From Bacteroidales bacterium (GTDB taxonomy: Bacteria > Bacteroidota > Bacteroidia > Bacteroidales > UBA1402), in the NCBI GenBank assembly GCA_021373135.1, contig JAJFTH010000003.1, forward strand, positions 834,435-898,434: a stretch of DNA of 64,000 bases, in the 5' to 3' direction. The notes beneath the pieces were generated by a model. That model was given only the letters and a program-made list of their open reading frames with translations, made no database searches and had not been told where the DNA came from. This document shows positions 26,211 to 34,508 of this stretch, in pieces. The position numbers and the translations under genes are program-made. The number at the start of each line of letters is the position of its first letter. The first letter of the stretch is position 1.

Positions 26211-27521
26211 TCATTCGATGATAACGACAATCAGATCCATGACATTAGTCCGCGTTGATCCCGTCATGATATGTCCACCAAGCTGTTTGAAAAAATGATA
26301 GGAATCCGAATTTTTCAGATAGTCTTTCGGATCAATATGATTGGCCAGCGCATTTTCACAAGTGTTACAATCAACTGCTGCTCCGGCAACATCTGTAGGC
26401 CCATCGGTTCCATCGGTTCCGGCAGAGAGTAAGGTTATATGTTGTTTTCCGGCTAATTTCGTTGCACAATACAAAGCCAAATGCTGATTGCGCCCGCCCA
26501 TACCGGTTCCTGTAACTTTTACCGTGGGTTCGCCGCTGAAAAGCAGACAGGTTGGCCTGATTTCTTTAAATCGATTGCGGTATTCATCTGTCGTTTCCAA
26601 CACATATTGAGCTACCTGGATGTAATCTCCTTCCAGACCATCAGAAATAATGTAGCAAGAATAACCAAGTTCTTCGGCTTTACGGCGGGCTGCCTGCAAC
26701 GCTATTTTATTACTTCCGATGATGATGTTTTGTGTTTTGGAAAACAAAAAATCGTCGGGTTTGGGCGTCTCTGGAATCAGACCTGCAACCCCGGCCTGAA
26801 TATATTGAGTCATAACATATGGCAACTTTTCTAAAAGCTGGTATTTTTTTATTACTTCAAAAGCATCGGCAAAGGTTGATTGATCCCCACAAGTCGGCCC
26901 CGAAGCAATGACATCAATCGGATTGCCGATTACATCCGATAAAATAAGGCTTACGGTTGTAGCAGGATAAATCGCTTTGGCAAGTTGACCGCCTTTCACA
27001 CCGGAAAGATGTTTGCGAACCGTATTCATTTCTTTAATATCGGCTCCGCATTTTACCAATATTTCATTTGTTGTAACCAAATCATCAAGAGTTGCTCCTT
27101 CGGGAAAATCAGCCATGAGCGAGGATGCTCCTCCCGAAAGAAGACAGATTACCAAATCTCGTTCGCCTGCCCGGTTGGCAATACTCAAAATACGTTTTGT
27201 AGTCTCAATACCATTTTGGTCGGGTATCGGATGACCTGCTTCGATTAGTTTGAGTTTTTGCAACTCAGCACCGTAGCCGTATTTCACCACCACCAGCCCA
27301 TCGGTGATATTGTCACCTAAAATCAATTCCATTTCCTTTGCCATCAAAGCTCCGGCTTTTCCGACTGCAATAACATAGATGTTTTCGAAATTCCGAAGAG
27401 GAAATTTACTTTCTGGCACATAGAGTATCCCGTCGGTCAATTTCACCTGCGACCGGATCAGTTTATCGGGTAGCACACTTTCCACTCCCGAAAGAAATAT
27501 TTGTTCTGCAGCTGTTTTCAT
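26211..27521 (-). CDS. Glycerate 2-kinase (GckA/TtuD/MOFRL family)
   Basis: A 436-residue enzyme phosphorylating D-glycerate to 2-phosphoglycerate with ATP. The family hallmarks are IYVIAVGKAGALMAKEME, EAGHPIPDQNGIETTKRIL, CLLSGGASSLMADFPEG, NTVRKHLSGVKGGQLA, and the C-terminal MOFRL domain with LFSGEPTVKVTGTGMGGRNQ and AGTDGTDGPTDVAGA. It starts 16 bp after the GntP permease gene, so both are in one unit. In other bacteria the combination serves sugar-acid or glycerate catabolism (tartronate semialdehyde route). Here it is embedded between a GH20 gene and susC, which is unusual for an aminosugar locus. Confidence 0.92.
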   Translation of the reverse strand: MKTAAEQIFLSGVESVLPDKLIRSQVKLTDGILYVPESKFPLRNFENIYVIAVGKAGALMAKEMELILGDNITDGLVVVKYGYGAELQKLKLIEAGHPIPDQNGIETTKRILSIANRAGERDLVICLLSGGASSLMADFPEGATLDDLVTTNEILVKCGADIKEMNTVRKHLSGVKGGQLAKAIYPATTVSLILSDVIGNPIDVIASGPTCGDQSTFADAFEVIKKYQLLEKLPYVMTQYIQAGVAGLIPETPKPDDFLFSKTQNIIIGSNKIALQAARRKAEELGYSCYIISDGLEGDYIQVAQYVLETTDEYRNRFKEIRPTCLLFSGEPTVKVTGTGMGGRNQHLALYCATKLAGKQHITLLSAGTDGTDGPTDVAGAAVDCNTCENALANHIDPKDYLKNSDSYHFFKQLGGHIMTGSTRTNVMDLIVVIIE

Positions 27522-27537
27522 TTTTATATTTGAAGAC

Positions 27538-28872
27538 TTAAAGGACAAAATAGGACGTCAAAAGGACACAAAGAAAGACCGTAACACCCATTACAACGGT
27601 TGCCGTTGAATACACTTTCAGCGTTGTATTGACATTGATTCCCGAAAAACGAGTTATCACCCAGAAATAGGCATCGTTGGCATGTGAAATCATCATAGAA
27701 CCTGCTCCCATTGATATCATGGTCAATAGCTTGCCTGTTTCTGTTTGCAAACCAAGTGCAGGAAGCATAGGAACAACAAACGATGCCGCTGTAATAATAG
27801 CTACCGTCGAAGAACCCTGAGCTGTTTTCAGAATTGCTGCAATAAGAAAAGGAACGGCCAGGCCCAAACCCGTATTGACGAGTAATTCGCCGATATACCC
27901 ACCGACACCGGTTTCTTTGATTACCAAACCGAACATCCCACCGGAGGCAACAATGATTAAAATAGGACCGGCTTTTTCTATCGCGCTGTCAAATAAAAGA
28001 TTGATCGTTTTTATCCCGCTATTTTTAATTAACAGGAAAGAGGATATGACACCCACAAGAAGTGCCATAACAGGTTGACCGATAAAAATCAGACTTTTGA
28101 CAAAAAAATGACTGTCTGAAAAACCAAACATTTTCATCAGAGAACCTAATGCAATCAGCACCAACGGAGCAACAATAGGAAGTAATGACAAACCGATGGA
28201 AGGAAGATCTTTTTGCTCTGGGATTTGTAAATTATGCTCGTGCGATTCTATTTCATAAGCAGATTCCTTTCTCGTCATCCATTTAGTATAGAAAAAAGCA
28301 GTAAGTGCCGCTGGAATGGCATACAACGTACCAAGTAAAATGAGATGACCTACATTTACATTCATGATTCCGGCAGCCGCCAAAGTCCCCGGATGTGTTG
28401 GTAGCAGGCAATGAACCGAATACAATGAAGTCGCCAATACAATGGCTACAAAAGGTAATGCTATTCTCGATTTGGCACTGAATGATTTTGCCAGTCCGCT
28501 TAGAATGATAAATCCGGAATCGCAAAAAATGGGCATTCCGGCAATGAATCCGGTGATACCAAGAGCCGCGGCAGCTTTACTTTTACCTGTTTTGGAAAGC
28601 ATATAGTTGGCAATGCTTACTGCTCCTCCCGATTTTTCAAGCATAACGGCAATCATGGCTCCAAAAATGATCAGAAATCCGATGGAAGACATTGTACTTC
28701 CGAAACCGTCTTTCATCACACTGATTACATCGCGACCGGGCAATGCCGTCAGAGCCAACAATAAAGAAACTGCGAATAGCGACACGAAAGCATTCAGTTT
28801 CAAAACCGAGGTCAGCAAAACGATTAACACAATGGCAATCAACACAAAAACAGAAACTGTAATCAAACTCAT
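27538..28872 (-). CDS. GntP-family sugar-acid:H+ symporter
   Basis: A 444-residue inner-membrane protein with about 12 hydrophobic segments. It has the GntP-family landmarks 'GFGSTMSSIGFLIIFGAMIA', 'FIAGMPIFCDSGFIIL', 'LLPTHPGTLAAAG', 'LKTAQGSSTVAIITAA' and 'SHANDAYFWVITRF'. GntP permeases carry gluconate, related sugar acids, D-serine or glycerate. The adjacent glycerate kinase makes glycerate or a sugar acid feeding into it the likeliest cargo. The 177-bp gap upstream holds a palindrome that may be its operator. Confidence 0.92.
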   Translation of the reverse strand: MSLITVSVFVLIAIVLIVLLTSVLKLNAFVSLFAVSLLLALTALPGRDVISVMKDGFGSTMSSIGFLIIFGAMIAVMLEKSGGAVSIANYMLSKTGKSKAAAALGITGFIAGMPIFCDSGFIILSGLAKSFSAKSRIALPFVAIVLATSLYSVHCLLPTHPGTLAAAGIMNVNVGHLILLGTLYAIPAALTAFFYTKWMTRKESAYEIESHEHNLQIPEQKDLPSIGLSLLPIVAPLVLIALGSLMKMFGFSDSHFFVKSLIFIGQPVMALLVGVISSFLLIKNSGIKTINLLFDSAIEKAGPILIIVASGGMFGLVIKETGVGGYIGELLVNTGLGLAVPFLIAAILKTAQGSSTVAIITAASFVVPMLPALGLQTETGKLLTMISMGAGSMMISHANDAYFWVITRFSGINVNTTLKVYSTATVVMGVTVFLCVLLTSYFVL

Positions 28873-28977
28873 GATTTAATGTAATGGTTTGTTATAAATT
28901 GAAATAAGCGATTTGAAATTCAGATAGTTTTATTAAAATTTAGGTAAAGCATTGACTTTAATATAGTTATATATTAT

Positions 28978-28989
28978 TACGAAAACGTA
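28978..28989. promoter_or_regulatory. Palindrome TACG-AAAA-CGTA upstream of gntP
   Basis: A 4-bp-arm palindrome in an AT-rich stretch about 106 bp upstream of the GntP start codon. It is short but GC-containing within ~100 bases of AT, so it may be a regulator site. No clear TAnnTTTG -7 box was found in this gap. Confidence 0.3.
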
Positions 28990-29049
28990 TAGGTTTGTCA
29001 ACCGACGAACTTCCAAATACCAGAGTGCTTAATTTTTTTCTCGCATGTT

Positions 29050-30957
29050 TTATTTTACCCTTTTCTTCAAATCTTCTACCCTGATGGTCATCAACCGACC
29101 TATAGGTCTTTTGCCTTTATACGTGATTATACGCATGAGAGAAGCGTCTTTCGGAATCAACAACGGTTCTTTGTATTTCGGATAGAAACAGTCGGGAGAG
29201 GAGTTATCAAAGCTGGTGTAAATATCCAATCCGTCAATTTCGGTACTTAAATCCACATAATATTTGTCGGCTTTTTTGGTTACATTTACAATCGGATCAT
29301 ACATGGCCGGAGAATACTTGATATCTGCATAATCCAGTCTTTTGAAATGGTCTTCGGTCTTCCTGATAAAGTTGTCCCAGTTTTTATTCTCTTTCGGTGA
29401 CCAAACTGCTTCAGCTACCGCAAAGCCACGGGGCCAGGTCATGTATTCCGCCTGGCGGATATTATAAACCTGTTCCGTCCATAAATTAGCTTGTCCGCCC
29501 AACACGTATTTTACATCGGCCCCTTCCGGTAAAGGATTGAACTGATAGGTTTTATTCAGTCGTAAGGTTTTATACACCGGAGGTTCCGTGGAAGCATCGC
29601 CCTGCATCTGGTCGATATAAGTATAATCATTCGGACTCATCACTACTTCATGGCCGGATTTGGAGGCTTCTATTCCTGAATTTGTACTGCGCCAGCTCAT
29701 CAGGGCCGTAGTCTGAGCAATGCCACCTTCCAATATCTCCGCCCAACCCATCATTTTTTTACCTTTGGATTGAATGATTTTTTCCAGTCGCTTATTCATA
29801 TAAGCCTGAACCTGCGGGTAAGTGGTCAAACCTTCGCGATGCATCAACTCCGGAATTTCCGTACTTTTCGCCCAGTAATTGTGAAAAACCTCATCACCCC
29901 CTATATGAATGTACGGATAGGGAAATAATTCCGCCACTTCGGTCATCACTTTGTCCAAAAAATCATAAACCTTTTCGTTGGCAGGACAAAGCGTATTGTC
30001 CACTATACCAACCGGAACCACGCCTTGCGACCGATCCGTAATAGGTTCTCCTGCACGAATGCCGTATTTATCAGCACCTTCCGTGCAGGACAATTCCGGA
30101 TAGGAAACTATGGCGGCGAGACAGTGTCCCGGTATGTCTATTTCCGGCATAATATTCACATACCGTTCCCCGGCATATTGTACCAACTCTTTAATATCCT
30201 GATGGGTGTAGAAGCCACCGTAATTTTTAGGTTCATCCGGAAGCGGAGCGGAGAATTGGCCGAAATTTCCGATTTTCTCCACCCGCCAGGCACCAACTTC
30301 GGTGAGTCTCGGAAGACTTTCAATCTCAATTCTCCAACCTTCATCATCGGTCAGGTGCAGATGCAACATATTGTACTTATATCGTGCCATGACGTCAATG
30401 TATTGTTTCACTTCATCCACCGTAAAGAAATGCCGGGCAACATCCAACATCAGTCCGCGCCAGCCCATTTTTGGATAATCGGTTATCTCGACGGCAGGAA
30501 CTTTCCACGAAACATTTTTCACAAGATTCTTGCTTTCTATTTCAGGTGGGAAGAGCTGAATGAAACTTTGTGCACCGTAAAACAATCCGGCCGGCTTATT
30601 GGCTTTGATAACCACTTTTTGAGGTGTAACCGACAAGATATAACCTTCCTCTCCCAGTATGGGATTAACCTTGTCGTTGAGGACGAGCCGAATGCTTTTC
30701 AAAACTGATTTTGAGGCCTTAACGTTTACTTCGCAGCCTGTGGCAGTAGAAAGTTTTTGTTTCAGGAACGCAATCGTCCGGTCAAGTTCTTTATTCGCAG
30801 GGGCTAGCACAACAACCTTTTTTCCCAAAACAAAATAGCCGGTTTTTTTAACGACCGACACCGGTTCGGGAATAATAGAAACAATACTTTCTGTCTGTTG
30901 GCTATATATAGTTAAACTGTATAATGTAAGACAAAGGATGCTGATTAATTGTTTCAT
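29050..30957 (-). CDS. GH20 beta-N-acetylhexosaminidase
   Basis: A 635-residue exported enzyme (signal MKQLISILCLTLYSLTIYSQ). It has the GH20b N-terminal domain to ~residue 155 and then a TIM barrel: KMGWRGLMLDVARHFFTVDE, NMLHLHLTDDEGWRIEIESL, MPEIDIPGHCLAAI, and the catalytic pair D355-E356 in YIHIGGDEVFHNYW. The enzyme removes terminal GlcNAc/GalNAc by substrate-assisted catalysis. The C-terminus has a short beta domain with 'DGLDIYTSFDNSSPDCFYPK', a chitobiase-type C-terminal sandwich. It lies between the FAD oxidoreductase and gntP; together with the GH2 gene it points to an amino-sugar glycan substrate. Confidence 0.95.
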   Translation of the reverse strand: MKQLISILCLTLYSLTIYSQQTESIVSIIPEPVSVVKKTGYFVLGKKVVVLAPANKELDRTIAFLKQKLSTATGCEVNVKASKSVLKSIRLVLNDKVNPILGEEGYILSVTPQKVVIKANKPAGLFYGAQSFIQLFPPEIESKNLVKNVSWKVPAVEITDYPKMGWRGLMLDVARHFFTVDEVKQYIDVMARYKYNMLHLHLTDDEGWRIEIESLPRLTEVGAWRVEKIGNFGQFSAPLPDEPKNYGGFYTHQDIKELVQYAGERYVNIMPEIDIPGHCLAAIVSYPELSCTEGADKYGIRAGEPITDRSQGVVPVGIVDNTLCPANEKVYDFLDKVMTEVAELFPYPYIHIGGDEVFHNYWAKSTEIPELMHREGLTTYPQVQAYMNKRLEKIIQSKGKKMMGWAEILEGGIAQTTALMSWRSTNSGIEASKSGHEVVMSPNDYTYIDQMQGDASTEPPVYKTLRLNKTYQFNPLPEGADVKYVLGGQANLWTEQVYNIRQAEYMTWPRGFAVAEAVWSPKENKNWDNFIRKTEDHFKRLDYADIKYSPAMYDPIVNVTKKADKYYVDLSTEIDGLDIYTSFDNSSPDCFYPKYKEPLLIPKDASLMRIITYKGKRPIGRLMTIRVEDLKKRVK

Positions 30958-31025
30958 TTTAATAGGATTATAAATGATGTGAAATCCGGGTACACATTAG
31001 ATCGTCAATGGCACAACGGGCTTGT

Positions 31026-32747
31026 TTAAATATGCCAATGCGTTTCAACTCCTTGACTCCGAATGAGTTTCTGAAATTCGGATAATAAATCATTTCGTTC
31101 TCTAATAGCTTTGACCGGTATTTTTTTATTTTTTGAAAAGGCAATCAACATTCCTACCGCTTCTCCTATACTCCATTCTATCGGATGCAATCGATAGCAA
31201 CCGTTGGTGATATGAGTCGTACCGATGTTTTTATTTGCAGGTAGTAGATTGTTGACTCTTTGAGGTAATAGTGCACCCAAAGGAATTTGAAACGGAAGGG
31301 AATCGATATCGATATAATTATTTCCTTTGGTACTCGGATGCAAATCAATATGGTAATACCCGATGCCAACGCTATCCTTAAAATCAATTGCTTTTTTACC
31401 CTCTGTTTCACCGGCAACCAATTTCCTGTTTTCTGCACCGACATGTTCTTCCAATATGGTCAGCAACGCTTTGATTCTCCTTGATTCACGGATATACGGA
31501 TATTTAGCCATTCCATCTTCAGTTCCCATGACATCTCCACGTAACCTTAATCCGGGCCAGCCCAAACCTCCGTCTGCACGTGGTGCGCTTGTTTGGAGCC
31601 AATAGAACAGTGATAGGTTCAATTGTTTGGCAGATGCTACATTCTTTTTGAATTCTTCCTCTGAAACATCTATTAGATTACCGAGTAAATAATCGTTTTG
31701 AGGCCAGTTTACGATGGTAATGTCTCCGTTATATGTTCCTTTAACAAAATTATTCTTATGGATGATTCTTCTGTAATTCCAAAGATTAAACAACGGATCA
31801 GTACTTTTCCCATCGGGTCTGAATCCCATTTTTCTTGGTTTTAAAGTTGTCGGATTTGAATCAGTCAAATCCAATGATTTTCCCGGCCATGCCGGAGTCA
31901 ATGCCGGAATATAATTACTCCAGAAATCATAATTCTTCGGACGATCAATCAGATGGTTCGTTTCGGGCTGGTAATCCATCGCAAAGCATACTGTAAAAGC
32001 CTGATTATTTTTCGGATCGGCTTTTTCTGCAGCGTGCAATTCCTTGGTCTGATTTTTCGATTCAGTTCCGGTTACATATTCTGTTTTTGTCAGAGGCAAT
32101 AAATCACCGCATTCGGTGGCATCAACAAAATAAGGTGCTGATAATACCAGTTTTTTCCCATCAATCAAATGGACCATTTGAACTGCTCTTACCAGATCTC
32201 CGTCCACGTCGGCAGATTTGGCTTTATAATTGCACAGGATGGTTAATTTTCCGGAACTCATATATGGAGCCAACATTTCTATCAATACCGATACGGCTAC
32301 TTTGGGCTCATGACATAATCGGGAAACGGAGCCATCACCCGGGTTGAGATTTGTCCTATTCAGAGCATCAGCGGTCAGTGGATAATTCCTTTTATAATAG
32401 GCCCGGACACGATTTCTATAATCTAAGAAAGAGGCTGGAGCTCCGTGAGTTTCAATCCACGGATTCTCATCCGGCGGAACTCCCTGTTGGGAGACCTGAC
32501 CGCCAATCCAGTCAGTCTCTTCTGTCATAATAACATTCAGGCCATTGCGGCAAGCAGCCAAAGCTGTTGCACAACCACCTAAACCTCCTCCGACAACAAT
32601 GATGTCTCCCGATAACTCTTTAGACATGGATTTATCTTCTTTTTTGCTCTTTGAGAATTCGCTCATCTTATTAACGGCAGGATTTGCCAATACAACGGCA
32701 CTACAGCCTGCGGATGCCGTTAATGTAAAAAAGTCACGCCTGTTCAT
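31026..32747 (-). CDS. Exported FAD-dependent oxidoreductase
   Basis: A 573-residue protein. The N-terminus MNRRDFFTLTASAGCSAVVL is a twin-arginine-type signal (RRDFF), suggesting export folded with its cofactor. It has a dinucleotide-binding loop IIVVGGGLGGCATALAACRN at about residues 48-67, the ExxxWIGGQ segment (EETDWIGGQVSQQGVPPDEN) and 'YFVDATECGDLLPL', which define the FAD_oxidored family (PF12831). The substrate is unknown; members are frequent in polysaccharide loci and may oxidise sugars or amines. The position between the ceramidase-like and GH20 genes suggests it acts on the released sugar. Confidence 0.88.
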   Translation of the reverse strand: MNRRDFFTLTASAGCSAVVLANPAVNKMSEFSKSKKEDKSMSKELSGDIIVVGGGLGGCATALAACRNGLNVIMTEETDWIGGQVSQQGVPPDENPWIETHGAPASFLDYRNRVRAYYKRNYPLTADALNRTNLNPGDGSVSRLCHEPKVAVSVLIEMLAPYMSSGKLTILCNYKAKSADVDGDLVRAVQMVHLIDGKKLVLSAPYFVDATECGDLLPLTKTEYVTGTESKNQTKELHAAEKADPKNNQAFTVCFAMDYQPETNHLIDRPKNYDFWSNYIPALTPAWPGKSLDLTDSNPTTLKPRKMGFRPDGKSTDPLFNLWNYRRIIHKNNFVKGTYNGDITIVNWPQNDYLLGNLIDVSEEEFKKNVASAKQLNLSLFYWLQTSAPRADGGLGWPGLRLRGDVMGTEDGMAKYPYIRESRRIKALLTILEEHVGAENRKLVAGETEGKKAIDFKDSVGIGYYHIDLHPSTKGNNYIDIDSLPFQIPLGALLPQRVNNLLPANKNIGTTHITNGCYRLHPIEWSIGEAVGMLIAFSKNKKIPVKAIRERNDLLSEFQKLIRSQGVETHWHI

Positions 32748-32812
32748 ATTTCTTTGATATTTTCTGTTTTTATTAAAAGAATCTCCGGGAACAAAAGATC
32801 GGTTAGATGGCT

Positions 32813-34378
32813 TTAATTCCCTAACATCCCTGCAATATGTTCCCTGATTTTCGATTCGGTGCCTTTGTCAATGACGGTGGAGCGACCTTCATATCCGCCG
32901 TCGTCTAACATTTTATCCGTAGGAATATACATGATCGTTCCTCCTGTCAGGCTGATAACCCATGGATTGAGTGCTTTAAACTGATCACGCAAGGCCAGAG
33001 TGGTTTCAACCATAATTTCGGAATTCATGAAAACAATAGGCGTTGAATTTATTTGTAAAACGGAATACGGCATGGGCTTATAGCCATTTTTACGATCGTT
33101 CTCACTGGTATAACCCAATGCATAATAGGCTCCCCAATCAAGCCAGTTCATAGCATTGGCCAGACGTCGTATTTCATTCAAGGTTCCGTTTGTATTCTTA
33201 TAATCGTTGTATTCGTTTGTCAGTGCTTTGCGTACCATTTCGATTTCTTTTTTGGAATTTAGAAGGGAAGGGTTGAGCGGTATGTTCAATGGTTTGAAAG
33301 TGTAATCAACCATCGTCAGTTTCGTGAATTTCTCTCTTCCCAAGGCTTTAACGGCAGCATGGGCAATATCTTCACCGATGCGGTTTATTTCAGAAAGCAG
33401 TTTGTTTTCGTCAACGGCACAAAATCTACTTATCGGTCCCAGGTAAACGTTGCTAAACTTATAATTGTCACTCAATTGGTATTTCACTTTTTCTTTGGGA
33501 ACAAGGTCTCCGGCACCTCCTTGCAGGAACAGGCATTGTCCGCCCAGTTCTTTTTCCATGAACCGGCGTGTACGACCGGGGAAATCGGGATCGAACAATT
33601 GGTTCTTAAAAAAAGATGCCAGATGGGGATGTGCTGAAAAACGGACGATACTTCCAAGTGGTTTATTCTGTAAATCAACAAAATACATGACTTGAACCAA
33701 GGAATCTACTGCTCTGTCAAAATAGACCTTGTCAGGCCCGCTTTTATAATTACCCATTTTACCCATCCAACGGGATGACATTTCGTTAATCAGTGCGGAG
33801 GCTTCAGGCCTGTCGTCATTTTCGGCGTATTGATATCCGAACCAATAGGTTTGAATACCCAAGCCTGTTCCGGTATCGTGCCTTCTGTTAACGCTTAGGC
33901 TTTTACCTATATTTTCTTCACCGATTTTCACCTTTGCCGGTTTGGCTTTTGCCATTGCTTCCTTGGCAGCTTGAATCAGCAAAACCGCAAGTTTCTGTTT
34001 GTCAATTTCCGGCATTCCCTGATTATAATCTGCCGGAGCACTATGTGTATGGGTGGTGTGAAGGAGAATAGATTCAGGGTTGATGTTCAATTCTTTGCCG
34101 ATCTCTGTCTGGACGTACCAACAAAACTCATTGGACACCTCCATGAAATCCAATGCATAAATCAGTGTATTTTGCCGGTTCCCTTCAAGAGCCATACACT
34201 TCGCTTCCAAGGGCAACCGATAACCCTGTTTGCTTTTAATGCAACTTGTCAATTCAACGGAAGAGAATCCGACTTTAACGGTTTTATTCGTTGGATTATT
34301 AGAGGCAAAATCCGGAAAAATAGAAAACAATACCATGCAGCAGATCATTGCTGCATGAGAGAAAATACTGTGTTTCAT
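32813..34378 (-). CDS. Neutral/alkaline ceramidase-like secreted hydrolase
   Basis: The protein has 521 residues from the ATG at 34378 (signal MKHSIFSHAAMICCMVLFSI). Landmarks of the neutral ceramidase N-terminal fold (PF04734) are VKVGFSSVELT, LLHTTHTHSAPADYNQGMPE with zinc-binding His residues, VRFSAHPHLASFF and FLQGGAGDLVPKEK. Such proteins in PULs are amidase-like hydrolases of uncertain substrate, not necessarily ceramide; de-N-acylation of an amino sugar would fit the neighbourhood. The longer frame reaching 34426 encodes repeat-derived sequence (MDMRVPYDLK) also seen in front of the SGNH gene and is rejected as part of the protein. Confidence 0.85.
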   Translation of the reverse strand: MKHSIFSHAAMICCMVLFSIFPDFASNNPTNKTVKVGFSSVELTSCIKSKQGYRLPLEAKCMALEGNRQNTLIYALDFMEVSNEFCWYVQTEIGKELNINPESILLHTTHTHSAPADYNQGMPEIDKQKLAVLLIQAAKEAMAKAKPAKVKIGEENIGKSLSVNRRHDTGTGLGIQTYWFGYQYAENDDRPEASALINEMSSRWMGKMGNYKSGPDKVYFDRAVDSLVQVMYFVDLQNKPLGSIVRFSAHPHLASFFKNQLFDPDFPGRTRRFMEKELGGQCLFLQGGAGDLVPKEKVKYQLSDNYKFSNVYLGPISRFCAVDENKLLSEINRIGEDIAHAAVKALGREKFTKLTMVDYTFKPLNIPLNPSLLNSKKEIEMVRKALTNEYNDYKNTNGTLNEIRRLANAMNWLDWGAYYALGYTSENDRKNGYKPMPYSVLQINSTPIVFMNSEIMVETTLALRDQFKALNPWVISLTGGTIMYIPTDKMLDDGGYEGRSTVIDKGTESKIREHIAGMLGN

Positions 34379-34469
34379 ACGATAATAATTTTTTCGTTTA
34401 AGGTCATATGGAACTCGCATGTCCATTTTATCATAAACTTGGACGTTTTTACAAACATGCTCGTTTCAT
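34373..34469. repeat. Dispersed ~95-bp near-palindromic element, copy 2
   Basis: Runs from TTTCATAC at the start codon of the ceramidase-like gene to CTCGTTTCAT. Blocks TTTAAGGTCATATGGAACTC, GCATGTCCATTTTATCATAA and GGACGTTTTTACAAACATGC match copies 1 and 3 with a few substitutions. As in copy 1 it fills the space directly upstream of a minus-strand gene. Confidence 0.92.
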
Positions 34470-34508
34470 AATGAGATTTTATTTTTATATTTTTATGAAA
34501 AACCAATC

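Noticed and set aside
34379..34426. N-terminal extension MDMRVPYDLK of the ceramidase-like protein (and the similar one at 18056-18100)
   Set aside because: Both extensions are translations of the dispersed repeat element; genuine signal peptides begin at the downstream ATGs (34378 and 18055).
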